Part shown: one piece after another, positions 36,199-47,224 of the stretch
Layout of the letters: each line of letters begins with the position of its first letter
Position numbering within the stretch: position 1 is the stretch's first letter
Source of the DNA: Kuschelorhynchus macadamiae
Lineage: Eukaryota; Arthropoda; Insecta; Coleoptera; Curculionidae
Assembly (NCBI GenBank): GCA_030620095.1
Contig: JAUTXW010003406.1
Span: forward strand, 496,001-560,000
Length of the DNA: 64,000 nucleotides
Direction of reading: 5' to 3'
Position numbers and translations under genes: made by a program
Notes under the pieces: generated by a model
Told to the model about the DNA's origin: nothing
Seen by the model: the letters and a program-made list of their open reading frames with translations, nothing else
Databases searched by the model: none

Positions 36199-36580
36199 AT
36201 TAATTAACCCTGCTTGTGAAGATTAGTCGCCTGTATAGACAAAAGATCTTTTGCCATTTTGGCTAAATTTGGAAATTGTTTATCGTGTGCTTTCCACCAT
36301 TTAAAAATATCTGTACCCTTTGGAGCGCGCTTTAATTGCAAATATTCTATTATTTCTTTTCTCCAATTTTCGGAATCACTTTTTTTTCAAATAGTGATGT
36401 ATAATCGGTGTCATAGTTATCGCTTGAGGAACTTGATATTATTGGTGATTCAGCAGGCACAATATAATATTTATCCCTGTATATTTTCTCAAAAAAGGCT
36501 ATAGATTGATCTTTCAGGCGAAAAATTGAACAAGTAGATATAATTAGTATTATGAACCATAGCCGCCTTTGTGCAAGCAC
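36199..36580 (-). pseudogene. hAT transposase C-terminal (dimerisation) fragment
   Basis: In one minus-strand frame: NWRKEIIEYLQLKRAPKGTD, then IFKWWKAHDKQFPNLAKMAK and DLLSIQATN. The hAT C-terminal signature is EYL...WW...FP.LA.MA...L.I.AT, so the match is clear. The upstream part (SIAFFEKIYRDKYYIVPAE) is in a shifted frame. No catalytic part remains. Confidence 0.75.
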
Positions 36581-36600
36581 AACGTGCAGATCTCTAAGAA

Positions 36601-37074
36601 GGGTCCTGGTTAAGAAAGTAAATATGCATCAAAGTAATAAAAGTTTGGTTCAAAATAGCAAAGTTTATAGAATACCTAAGGGTGCTTTACTTGGCCATCG
36701 ATCGTTTTCTACCTATTGAATTATAACGTCTGTCCATAGAATGCCCAACACGTTGCTTGCATGAGTTCGGCAGCATTATCCTTATTTTGTGTTTAATATA
36801 TCTTATTCCATTTGTATATCTTTCGAAATGTCAAATAATTATTGTTCTGTGGATGGTTGTTTAAGTAACTCTAGTGATGTGTGGCCTTTCTATTGATGTC
36901 CAAAGAACAAGGGATATGTGATATTTATTTTGATACACCTACTGTTGTTCGTATATCTTCATTTACTGATCATCATTTCGAATTATAGATTTTTGGAATA
37001 ATTTTTTATTTAAATATACCTACATTTTTTCTACTTTACTGAAATGTTCAAACATTGGATTTTTTTACATTAAA
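36601..37074. other. Gene-free stretch with possible THAP-like scrap
   Basis: At 36828 a short frame reads MSNNYCSVDGCLSNSSDVWP with a following CPKNKG, weakly like the start of a THAP zinc finger. Too short and broken to call. Confidence 0.3.
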
Positions 37075-40000
37075 TTTTTAGGATTGGAAAAACCGATTTC
37101 TGGATGTTCTTGTGAATGTCTATATTAAGTCCTAATTGAGCCAAATGCGGTATAAATGTTGTTGGGGTGAGACCTGTTTTTGATATGACGAGAGGAACAA
37201 TGATGACTCTTTCCTGTTTCCACAGCCTTTTTACTTCCATTGCCAAGTCGGTGTATTTGGCGATCTTCTCACTGTATTTCGCTTGGATGGTCTCGTCGTT
37301 GGGGACAGCCATGTCAATTAAATAAGTGATTTTCTCTTTTTTGGATTGAAAGGTGATATCAGGTCTATTTGCGGGGATTGTTTTATCTGTGTGGATGTCA
37401 ATGCCCCAGTAGAGCTTGTAGTCTTCGTTTTCAAGTATAGATGTTGGTGTATAATGGTAGTAAGGGTCTGTGTTCTCTGTTAGTTTGAACAGCTGATCTT
37501 CTTGTAACCACGTATATGAAAGCTTTTTATGTATATGGCCTTGCTTTATGTGGTATCTGTGTCTTCCGTGAAATGTTTTTTCAGACCAGATTTTTGCATC
37601 TTTTCTAGTCGTGATTGGATGTGACTGTATGCGTTTGCTGCGTGGGTCGAGCGGTGTATAATTCTTGTCTGCCTTTACTATTGCCTTGTGGAGGTTAGTT
37701 TGTTTGTTGTGGAAGAATTTTCTGAATTTGTAAATTTGTTTTTTATTTAGCGATTGTATATCTATAATTCCCCTTCCTCCTTCTTTTCTCTCGATAGTGA
37801 GTCTTTCCTTGCATGCGTTGGGATGTAACTTCCTGTGTTTAGTGAATTCAGAGCGTATGAGAATGTGAATGTTTTCTATGTCTGCGTGTGACCATTTAAT
37901 GATATTAAACGAATACGTAAGCATAGGTATGGCGAAGGTGTTAATAGCTTTCGATAGATTTTTGGAATTCAGTTTTGTTTTTAGTAGCTTTGTAAGTCTG
38001 GTTTTAAATTCCGTCTTGAGCTCTGATTTGATATGAGTGTGGTTAATTTTGGTGCTTTGATGGAAGCCTAGGTATCTGTACGTTTCTTCTTTGAGCATGT
38101 TATCTATAGCTTCATTGTTGATTGTTTCCTCCGTTACTTATACTAAATCATATGTTGATATCCAGGGTAAACGTTTCTGTGATTTTAAGGAGTTCTTTTA
38201 GCTGTGCCTTTGTGCTTGCATATAATTTTATGTCATCCATGTACAAGAGATGGTTTATTTTGTGTAGGTTATTTTTTTGGTGTTTAATTTGGAATCCAAA
38301 GTTTGTGTTATTCAGTGTGTTTGAGAGTGAATTGAGACAGAGGCAGAACCACAAAGCGCTGAGTGAATCTCACTGGAACATACCTCGTCTGATGTAAATC
38401 TCTTCTGTTTCGATGTGCTCTTTTTGTGTTCTCAGGTTGATTTTAGTTTTCCACGTACTCATGATTTGCGTAGTTTTAAAATAATTTTATTAATTTGGCG
38501 AGTGAGAGCTTCATGTGTGGAGGTAAACTGTTTGTACCAGAAGTTATGAATGTTATCTATTCCAGGACATCTCCAGTTATGCGTGTATTTGATTGTTTCT
38601 GCAACTTCTTGTGTTGTCATTGCAAAGTCCTCTTGTTCCTCCAAGCACTTATGTCTGTCTTCTTCCGCTTTAATCCATGAAGCGTTATTATTGTGTAGTT
38701 TCGGTTCTGACCAAATACTTTTCCAGTATTCTGTGATCTCTTGTTTCTTTTATTTGATTCTTTGTATCTTCGGAGTCTTGCGGCACACACAGATAATTTT
38801 TGCTTCAGAGTGTCAAGGATTTCTGTAAGCGTGTAATCAGGAGATGCAGATTTAATTTTCTGTACACTTTGTGTGATACGTTTTGACTTGTTGCCGTTCA
38901 TGGATTGGGTAAGATGTCCGAATTCTTTTGTAATTTTGTTAATTTTGTTTTCGATCCTTATCTGCCATTTGAATTTTGGTTTTATATTGTTGGTGTTTCT
39001 GTGTCATGGCGGGAGTTTCTGATTGTTCTGTGTTATCGTGGTTATAGCTGCTGCGTAGATCACTGTATGAATGTCCTCAATTGTGCTCGCATTCGTTATG
39101 TACTCGGGAATTATGTGTTCGTTGATGGTCTTTAGGATTTTATGTGTGTCCCGTTTGAAGATTACACGAGGAATAGGATTTCTTGTTGTAGGATCGGAGC
39201 CTGACCATTTGTTTAGATGTGACTTCATTTCTACTTTGATTGCTTGTGTGAGAGACGGCCCGAAGTGTAGCTGTGTGTATGGTGCTTTGGGCGAATGATT
39301 CACTTGTCCTGTGTGCTGTATGGTGCTTGTCATCTGTCGTGGGTTGTTGCTGGGTGCTTCGCCCCTACTGAGCATTGAGAGAGGTTGCAGATCCTCTTGC
39401 ACAAAGTTCGGCTGGTTTGTATGTGGGATCGGTTCGGCATCTGCCACAAAGTCCTCAATATTTGGTTGATGAATGTTTAGTTCAGCAGCAACCATAGCTT
39501 TGATGTTTTTCAATGCGAGTGGGGTGAGCTTACTGGTCTTAGTGATGACTCTTTTCTGATCTATTACTCTCTGTTCTGTGATAAGTGATTTGTATTCTGG
39601 ATATTGTGCTATGAAAAGTGTATGCAGTTTATGTCCGTATCCTGATGAAATTGTCTTAAGTTTGGTAGCGGTGTAGTATTTTAACCTCTTCCTTGGTTTA
39701 CCTGCCTTGATGGTTGCAGCTAGTCGTTGCGATATATCCGGTGTTGTAATGGGCTCAAATTATTGTGTTGGTTAGCATCTGTGTCAGATTTATTTATGTA
39801 TCCGTTTGGGCAGCGCATGATCGGTTCGCTTGATTCTGTAATGCGGTTCATGCGTTGCCCTACCTTTCACGCCTTGGTGGGTGCCAGCTTAGCCGGCAAA
39901 ACACTTTCGGTGGGTCTATTTTACTTTGCCTGGTCGTGATCGTTTCGGTTGAGCTGTCCTTTCCCGCAGCGTCCACACGCTGCTCGCCCGACGCTTTGTT

Positions 40001-40075
40001 GTTTGGATTGATGTTTTGTGGTGTTAGAAGCTCAAAGTGTCCCGACATTGGATCGTCTGTTAGTAGGAGGTAGAT
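37075..40075 (-). mobile_element. R4/Dong-type LINE, copy b
   Basis: Minus-strand copy closely related to copy a. It has a longer 5' region (39550-40075) but stops abruptly at 37075-37080 without the 3' UTR, and carries internal deletions compared with copy a: about 57 bp near 38135, about 400 bp at 38474, and the zinc-finger region near 37490. The 5' end meets (TTA)n. Confidence 0.8.
37079..39513 (-). pseudogene. R4/Dong ORF copy b, internally deleted
   Basis: Read from 39513 downward: N-terminus KNIKAMVAAELNIHQPNIED, SHLNKWSGSDPTTRNPIP, RT pieces (MWFCLCLNSLSNTLN, HLLYMDDIKLYAS at about 38240), then an open 342-codon stretch (38098-37070). This last covers ETYRYLGFHQSTKINHT, KERLTIERKEGGRGIIDI, RPDITFQSKKEKITYLIDMA with the endonuclease acidic motif, and KYTDLAMEVKRLWKQERVI. 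In the LQEDQLFKLTENTDPYY joint the CCHC finger present in copies a and c has been lost by an in-frame deletion. Not functional. Confidence 0.85.
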
Positions 40076-40099
40076 CATTATTATTATTATTATTATTAT
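40076..40099. repeat. (TTA)n between R4/Dong copies b and c
   Basis: Eight TTA units exactly between the 5' end of copy b and the 3' end of copy c. Confidence 0.9.
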
Positions 40100-41742
40100 C
40101 GAAATTGACAATCAATTTCTCAAAGAATGTTGGGTTCCAAGCCCATCCCATATGCATGCGTCAAAAGGAGTGGGCTGGCTTCTATTAGTTCTATGTGTCC
40201 TGTAAGAATTTTCTCACTATGTGGCAAGTACTGAGCAGGACTGCCTTCTGGATGTCGATGAAGGTATTAACATGCAGTCCGATGATTTTCAGGTTCTGTT
40301 CTAGAATTTTTGCAACTAGTCCAGTTGATGATACGATGATCGGTATCACATGAACCTTATTCAGTCGCCACAACTGCTGTATCTCGATGGTCAGCTCTGC
40401 ATACTTGGCCATTTTCTTTTGATATTTATCCAACACGTTGTTAATGTCGGGTAGAGCGACATCTACCAAATAAGCTGCCTTTGTTTCCTTATACATCATT
40501 TTCCTTACACATCAGACCGATTATTCGTCACCCGTCTGTCGGTGATAATTGCCCGGTCGTAGTACAGTTTGAAGGCATTATTTTTAAGCACTGAAACTGA
40601 TTGGTATTTATAATAGGGCACAAAGATTTTCAGGAGCCCGTATTTATTGGCTAGCTTCTGGTGTATAATAATATACACCTGGTTGTGTCGCTGGAGGTAG
40701 TGGGTGTTTGCTAGGTAAGTGCAGCCAGATGTTATATGCTGTATAGTCTCTGATCTCTCGCTACATTTTCGACATTTATCAGATTCAACGGACCGGTCTT
40801 TGATGATCAATTCCGTGTAATTTCGTGCGTTAATAACTTGGTCCTGTATCGCCATCACAAATCCTTCTGTCTCTGGGAATAGTTGTCCATCCTTCAGCCA
40901 CCTGTTGGATGCTTCCTTATCTATTCTTATCACTGTTCTTGTTTGTCGGGGGTGTAAGTGACCTAAGGATAATATTGTCACTTGCGAGATAGAGTGGAGA
41001 GTTCTTAAGTTGTCACTTAAGGTCACTATGCGGTGGAGGGTTGATGTTTGTGCCTTGTTGGTGAAGAAATCTCTCAATTTTTGCAGCTGTCGTGGTAAGG
41101 TCATTCGGAGAGTTGAAGACCTTGGGTAGTGTGACTTGTACCTGGTCATTAGGTGAGTAGTTCGCTGTAGTTCCTCTAGCTCCGTGTTAGTGCATTTCAA
41201 GGTTCCAAAACTGTAGGTCAGCACCGACACAGCATAGGTGATAATTGCTGTAATGAGATTTCCAGCATTCAGTCTGTCTTCAGAAGAGCTCACACTCTTT
41301 GAACATATGGACCTTTCATCTTGGTCTTTCCTTACACAAGGTGGGATATGGTTCGGGAATCGTCTCTATTGGCTTTGATGTTGAAGTCATGCCTTGTATT
41401 GTTGAGCAACGTGGAGGTGGCAGAACCTAAGTGGACTTAACGAGTCTCCTTGGTAAATTCCCCTATTGATGATGTGATCTCATCGGTGGTAAGAGATCGC
41501 CATTATAGATCCTCAGGTTCGTTCTCCACTGATGCTTGATAGTTGCCATGAAATTGATGATTATGGTGAATTTTGAATATTCCTAGTACGTCTATGAGCC
41601 AAGAATGTGGCACACTGTCAAACGTTTTTTTATAGTCTATAAAAGCAGTGTGAATGTAGTTTTTTCTGTGCCTGTTTAAGTACCACAGAATCGATAATAA
41701 GCTGTTCTTTACGTCCCTAATGTTCTCGAATGCACCCCTTCT
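40100..41742 (-). mobile_element. R4/Dong-type LINE, copy c (second family)
   Basis: A diverged R4/Dong lineage, 5'-truncated inside the RT at about 41742 and complete at the 3' end (3' UTR 40100-40190). It is bounded on both sides by (TTA)n. Confidence 0.8.
40191..41740 (-). pseudogene. R4/Dong ORF copy c: RT part, CCHC finger, REL endonuclease
   Basis: From 41740 down: RRGAFENIRDVKNSLLSILW and TAFIDYKKTFDSVPHSWLID (RT), a damaged stretch, then an open frame 41293-40505 with VLTYSFGTLKCTNTELEE, MTLPRQLQKLRDFFTNKAQT and the CCHC finger CRKCSERSETIQHITSGC. At about 40503 a frame change leads to the endonuclease frame 40499-40191: AAYLVDVALPDINNV, KKMAKYAELTIEIQQLW and a C-terminus IQKAVLLSTCHIVRKFL. 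The finger and nuclease look intact; the RT active site is deleted. Confidence 0.85.
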
Positions 41743-41772
41743 GTTATTATTATTATTATTATTGTTGTTGTT
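41743..41772. repeat. (TTA)n/(TTG)n between R4/Dong copies c and d
   Basis: TTA units grading into TTG at the 5' end of copy c, immediately followed by the 3' end of copy d. Confidence 0.9.
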
Positions 41773-41775
41773 ATC

Positions 41776-41913
41776 CACCTTGTCTCACAGTATCACTGTG
41801 GTTGTATTTTATACTAACAGGATTATACCAAGTCAGTACAAAAAAAGGAGAAGGAAAAAAACACCTATTTTGTATTAAGAAATGATCTAACGATGCTACA
41901 TGTTTTCAAAACG
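41776..41913 (-). mobile_element. R4/Dong-type LINE, copy d (3' UTR only)
   Basis: 136 bp matching the 3' UTR of copy a (12604-12757): cttgtctcacagta, attataccaagtcagtaca, attaagaaatgatctaac. An extreme 5'-truncated insertion, again with its 3' end at the TTA tract. Confidence 0.85.
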
Positions 41914-42560
41914 ATTATTTTTATTTTTATTATTATCATTAGAGCAAAAAAACCTTTGTCCTTGGCCTATTTTATTTGAACTATAATTTTGAGTATTTAT
42001 CACATTCCTATGAATCCGCTGTTGTGGTCGTAGCCGACTTCCGCGTAAACTAGAACGGTTAAATCTCAATCCACGACCGTGACCTCGAAAATTTGGCAGA
42101 CCATTGTTTATATTATGCAAGCCATAGCTGTTACAGCTAATATTATTCCTTTGTTTACCTTTATTTGAACATCGTGTTATATTGCGGCGGTTTCCAGTAA
42201 AATTGTGTGTACGCGTTTGGAGAGCGTTATTAACTGGATAGGAAAGGTTTAATTTTTGACCCCTGCAATGGCATCTTTTAATGTGGAATAGTCCCTAGCT
42301 TTAATTACTGTTGGAAGTCCGTTATTTCTTAACCCGTTCGAGAATGAATGTATAGCAAGCTTTCCATTTATATTCCACAAAATCGATACGCTGTCATCGT
42401 TACTCTCGGCCTGTGCTAACCTTAAGTTAAGAAAGAGTTCTATATTCTTTGCATAAATATCAATTGATTTTCCCTCTTGCTTAACCAAACGTAGCTCAGT
42501 TGCCAAAGCTGCAGTATATTTTCTTGACCGTAATTGTTTGTTCGTATCAGCTATTAAACT
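41914..42560 (-). pseudogene. LTR-retrotransposon gag-like fragment
   Basis: Minus strand from about 42560: RSRKYTAALATELRLVKQEG, SIDIYAKNIELFLNLRLAQA, NGKLAIHSFSNGLRNNGL and VIKARDYSTLKDAIAGVKN, the usual gag pattern of insect Gypsy-like elements (polyprotein region before the nucleocapsid). After a stop comes a basic, Gly/Arg-rich tract (FRGHGRGLRFNRSSLRGSR). No protease or RT follows. The family is uncertain. Confidence 0.55.
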
Positions 42561-42689
42561 ATTTATATTAATTTAAGTTTTATCTAAGAGCATCTTTGCA
42601 CTTTGCAATAACCGAGTTTTTAGGACAAATGTTATTGAAAGTTTCTTACTATAAAAGTTCGATCGCGTCAATAAGTTGCTTTGTAGCAT

Positions 42690-43229
42690 CTTCTATGCAA
42701 TCAATAATTCTTAGTGATATAAATCATCAATTTGATTTTTCAGTTCTAAGTGAAACTTGGCAGCTAAGTGATGACTTTAGATTTGATACGCAGGGTTACA
42801 ATCGCGTCTACACTTATGGAAATTTCAATCAAAATGACGGCGTAGTATTTTTTATAAAACAATGTATTAGTTTTAATTATCAGATAAAGAATCTTGGAAA
42901 TTTAAAAATAACTGAAATAGTCACGGAATATGAAAAACAAAAACTAATACTAACTGGTATACTCAGACCCCCCCTCTATGTGTACCGCATTATTCCTGAG
43001 AGAATTGTATGATTATTTAAATAACATAAAAACCGACATTCACACAGTAATTGGCGATATAAATCTTGATATTTTGAACGACAATAGGGATGATTCACAA
43101 AAGTATCTCGATATTTTTAGCGAATTTTGGTATAATTATAATAAGAGTAATAACATTTATTTATTTAGCATAAAAGCTACAAACAAAAACAGTAATTTAA
43201 TTGAAATAGCACATCAACAACGAAACTGA
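42690..43229 (+). pseudogene. LINE E, endonuclease domain part 1
   Basis: Two frames give an APE-type endonuclease: FSVLSETWQLSDDFRFDTQG and DGVVFFIKQCISFNY in the first, then TDIHTVIGDINLDILNDNRD in the second (a frameshift near 42985, just after the RPP motif of GILRPP). The domain stops at about 43229 and resumes after the minus-strand LINE F insertion. Confidence 0.75.
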
Positions 43230-44685
43230 ATTACTAGAACAATAATACATGGGCTTTCATTAATTTTCTAAAACTATTTATGTTATCACAGTATCTTATT
43301 TCACCAGGTAATAAATAAAAATCGTGTAGACCTTTATAAAAAAGAGAATTAAGCTTTTGACTAGAGTTGCATCTTCCAGACAATATAAAATCATTACAAT
43401 TTCTTGTATGGTAACTATGAACATTTCTAAAAAACTTCACTTTATCACAGATATATTTTGGCAACAATCTATTTTTAAGTATTTACAAAAACATATAAAC
43501 ATTGAACATGATTTTCTGTTTAACAGATAACATATTAACGACACTAAGCATTGTAGTAATTGGTGTATATCTATTGCATTTTATAATGATGCGTAAGGCT
43601 CTATTTTGAACAAGTTGTAACTGTTGGATCTTAAAAGATGGCAAATTATAGAGAAGTGTTGAGCAAAATTCAAGGTGGGGTGCCGCGATACTGTTATACA
43701 TCAACAATTTAGTGTTAAATGACAAATATTTGCCCATTCTAGAAAGAAAATTTACTTTTTTTGAAAACTTCCTTGTAATGTAATCTGCATGTGCTTGAAA
43801 GTTAAGATTACTGTCTAGGATAACACCTAAATATTTAATTTGTTTGTCATGTTCAATCTTAGTGTTGTTTATGCAAATATTTATGTTTTCTATATTGAAA
43901 TTACTTAGTCTACATTCACTCCCAAACAAACAAAATTTCGATTTAGCCGTGTTAAGACTTAACTTGTTTTTGAATTACCATTTAAACAAATTATCTAAAT
44001 TTTCATTAACAATCCGCTGCATCTCTAATATGTCGCTACCAGCTAAATAAATCATAGTGTCATCAGCGAACAATTCAATTTTACACTCCCTCACAATTTC
44101 AACCATGTCATTAATATACAATAAAAACAAGAGAGGGCCGAACACGGTTCCCTGTGGGACATCATGTTGGACCTGCAAAAGATCAGAAACACAATTTTTG
44201 AATTTAACTCTTTGATACTGACCATTTTAAACTGTTTGACTAATGCCAACGTTATTCGGTTTTTTTGATATTATTGTTCTGTCAATAGTCTCAAATGCTC
44301 TTTTAAAATCCAAAAACACAGCCAAAACAAAATTTTCACTGTCAATTTCTCCCAAAGAGGTATCACAAATACTAATTACAACAGACTCACATGAATCACG
44401 CTCACGAAAACCTGACTGGCTAACCACCAAAATATTGTTACTAGTACAATGTGCTTGAAGCTGCCTTTTAACAGCAAGTTCCAGGACTTTTTCATACACC
44501 TCGACAATATTTATTGGTTGAAATTCATTAAGTAAAACTGTATTTTGTACCTTTGGAACAGGAATCACAGTTGATTCCTTCAACGCATCTGAAAACTCAC
44601 CAGTTGAAAGTGATGTGTTTATAACATTTGATAATCTTTCTCCAATCACAAAACATGCATCACATAATACCTTCATAAACAGTGG
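43230..44685 (-). pseudogene. LINE F: RT fragment inserted in LINE E
   Basis: On the minus strand: STVIPVPKVQNTVLLNEFQP, VAVFLDFKRAFETIDRTII-type finger/palm motifs (44676-44227), VPQGTVFGPLLFLLYINDMV and LFADDTMIYLAGSD (44178-43975), then KYLGVILDSNLNFQAHADY (43929-43483) and the C-terminus HSYHTRNCNDFILSGRCNSS ending at 43234. One frame break lies near each join. The endonuclease is absent, so it is a 5'-truncated LINE. LFADDTM is a complete active site. Confidence 0.8.
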
Positions 44686-44689
44686 TACT

Positions 44690-46602
44690 AGATGTCAAAA
44701 TAACTCGAAGTCGTGTATTGACCATATTTTTATTAAAAATAATTTACCGAAAAATAAATATTCATCTGCAATATTTCACACCTCAATAACAAACCATTAT
44801 GGTACCTTTCTTCAATTTTTTACGCCAAATAAAAAAGTCATACCCGAGCCCAAGACCATAAACATATTTGACACCCAAAAATGTATGACTTTGGTACGTT
44901 GTGAAAGATGGGAAGACATTTTTGAAGAGAGCGACCTTGATACAGCGACAAATATGTTTTTGGAAAGAATAAAAACGTTGACAATTCTACCACAGTAACA
45001 AGAGTGAGACATAGAGATGTGAAGCGGAAAGGATGGATTACGGGGGCACTAGTAAAGTCTGTTAATAAAAAACCAGATCTATACAGGAAAATGACTGTTA
45101 TCCCTTCTGAAGAAAATAGAAAAATATACAAAGAATATAAAAATAGGCTTGGTAAACTACTGGATGTAACGAAAAATACTATAATAGGCTCATTACCGAA
45201 AACAAAAAGAAATCTGCAAGTCTGTGTAGTTAATAAACTCATCTCAAACAAAAGAAAAAAAGAAAAAATACCTGAAGTTATATCTGAGAACGGAGAAAGA
45301 ATAAATAAAAATGAAGACGTTGATGATGAATTTTGTAGGCATTTTACTAAAGTTAGCAGGGAATATCAAAAAAAAAGGAAAGATTTTGAACAAACTAAAA
45401 TAAAACAACTTCAAAATTCTTTTGTGCTAGTTCCAACGGATACCCAAGAGGTTCAACAAATTATAAATTGTTTAAAAAACAACAAATCTCCTGGTATTGA
45501 TGCCCTAAAAAGTGAAACTTTAAAACTAGTTGTAAATGAAATATCTTTACCATTGGCATACCTTTTTAATAACTCAATGCAAGCAGGTTTATACCCAGAT
45601 GCTTTCAAAATCGCTGTAATAAAGCCGCTATTTAAAAAAGGAGACCGTTTGAACTTAAATAATTATAGACCGATTTCTCTATTTCCGACTTCTACAAAAA
45701 TATACGAAAAGTTTTTGAAAACAAGAATCTCCAAATTCCTTAAAAAATTTAACATTCTTTCAAATTGACAGTTTGGATTTAGGGAGGGCAAATCAACACA
45801 GGACCCTATATCTTTATTAACAATAAAAACATGTAAATTTATTGACGAAAAAAAGCCTCATTATGCGCTTTTGTTGACCTTGCCAAGGCCTTTGATACTG
45901 TCGATCACACCTTGCTTTTGAGAATACTTGAAGGTATTGGGTTCAGGGGAGGTTTATGAACGTATAAAAAAAGCAATCGTAAACAATGCGTTAGGATACA
46001 TGATATAACAAGCAATTCACAAAACGTAGAGAATGGTGTTCCCCAAGGCACTGCCTTGGGTCCAATTCTTTTTAATATTTATTTAAATGATTTATTTGAC
46101 ATGAAAATATCTGGTGATATAATAAGCTTCGCAGACGACACTGCAATATTGTACCATGACACAAACTGGGAATCCCTAAAAAGAGTTGTACAGACGGATT
46201 TTGAAAAAATTGCCACATGGTTCAGCGCTCGTTTACGAACTATTAACTTCGAAAAAAACAATTTTGTATCATTCAGTTCTTATACAAAACATTTATCATC
46301 TTACGACATAGAAGTAGAATTATCAACAAATGAAAACATATGTATAAAACAGGTTCAACAAATCAAATACCTTTCAAAGATTCTCAACATAGAATATATG
46401 CTTATAATATACTATGCTTTAGTCGAAAGTCATTTAAATTATGGTATAATTGGGGAGCAGCTAGTAAATCACTTTTAAGAAATTTGGAAATCTTACAAAA
46501 AAGAATTCTTAAAATAATGTACCATAAGCCTTTGATCTACAGCTCTGAAGCGCTTCTTCGGGAAGACAATGTTTTTGATTTGCGGCAGCTGTACTTTTTT
46601 AA
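44690..46602 (+). pseudogene. LINE E, endonuclease end and RT part
   Basis: Resumes the host LINE with TRCQNNSKSCIDHIFIKNN, the end of the APE domain, then a long frame 45004-45768 with NCLKNNKSPGIDALKSETLK, FKIAVIKPLFKKGDRLNLNN and YRPISLFPTSTKIYEKFLK, a stop after ILSN, QFGFREGKST, a frameshifted palm region, NGVPQGTALGPILFNIYLND and SFADDTAILYHD (46056-46478). After another shift it reads LEILQKRILKIMYHKPLIYS and ends at the TTCAAA tract. Several lesions; not functional. Confidence 0.8.
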
Positions 46603-46644
46603 TTCAAATTCAAATTCAAATTCAAATTCAAATTCAAATTCAAA
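46603..46644. repeat. (TTCAAA)7 tail of LINE G
   Basis: Seven perfect TTCAAA units at the 3' side of the minus-strand LINE G. Read on the minus strand it is a TTTGAA tail, typical of LINEs that end in a short tandem repeat rather than poly(A). Confidence 0.85.
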
Positions 46645-47224
46645 ACTTTTTATTTGCCTTATAAGACATACAAATAATTGAAATACAGAATATTAGAAAT
46701 AAATTGAAATACAAAATATTGAAATGTAAAAATTTAACAAAATATTAGAATATAAAAAATTAAATTTCATGTTTATAGGCAAACAGGGTCTGCATAGCGA
46801 TTTTAATAACCGTTGCACAGACTCAGACGCTTTCCGAGTCAGTGTAATGCAGCCCTTAGAAAATTGAAAAATATCAACGAGATTAATAATTTATAAATAA
46901 TAATGAGATTTAAAACTAATCTTATTATTAAAAAGTGAATATTAAGAATGAAGTGTGAGAACAAAAACAAACAAAAACAATATCAATATGTTATAGTTAT
47001 ACAGCGGCCACTTGAGAGGACGTGGCTAATATTATAGTTATTATTAGTCTATTATTTGTTAAAAACTGGGCGAGTGCAGCAAACAAAAATATAATTAAAA
47101 AATATGAATGAATGAATATATAAAAATCAGTATGAATGAAGAGGTGCTTGTCAATAACTAATCAAATAAATAAGCAATAATAGTATTCATGGAATGCAAA
47201 ATTTATCGGTTCAAATTAAATTAG

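Larger units (their letters stand above)
35018..36600 (-). mobile_element. Degraded hAT element 3
   Basis: An end-like aggggttcgcgagaccacga at about 35018 is followed by many GAGAC(C/T) units to 35150, then about 1 kb of AT-rich DNA, and a hAT dimerisation-domain fragment at 36199-36580. Extent approximate; the other end was not recognised. Confidence 0.5.

Noticed and set aside
36828..36960. Possible THAP zinc-finger start
   Set aside because: Only about 20 residues resemble the motif and a stop follows; listed as a hint only.
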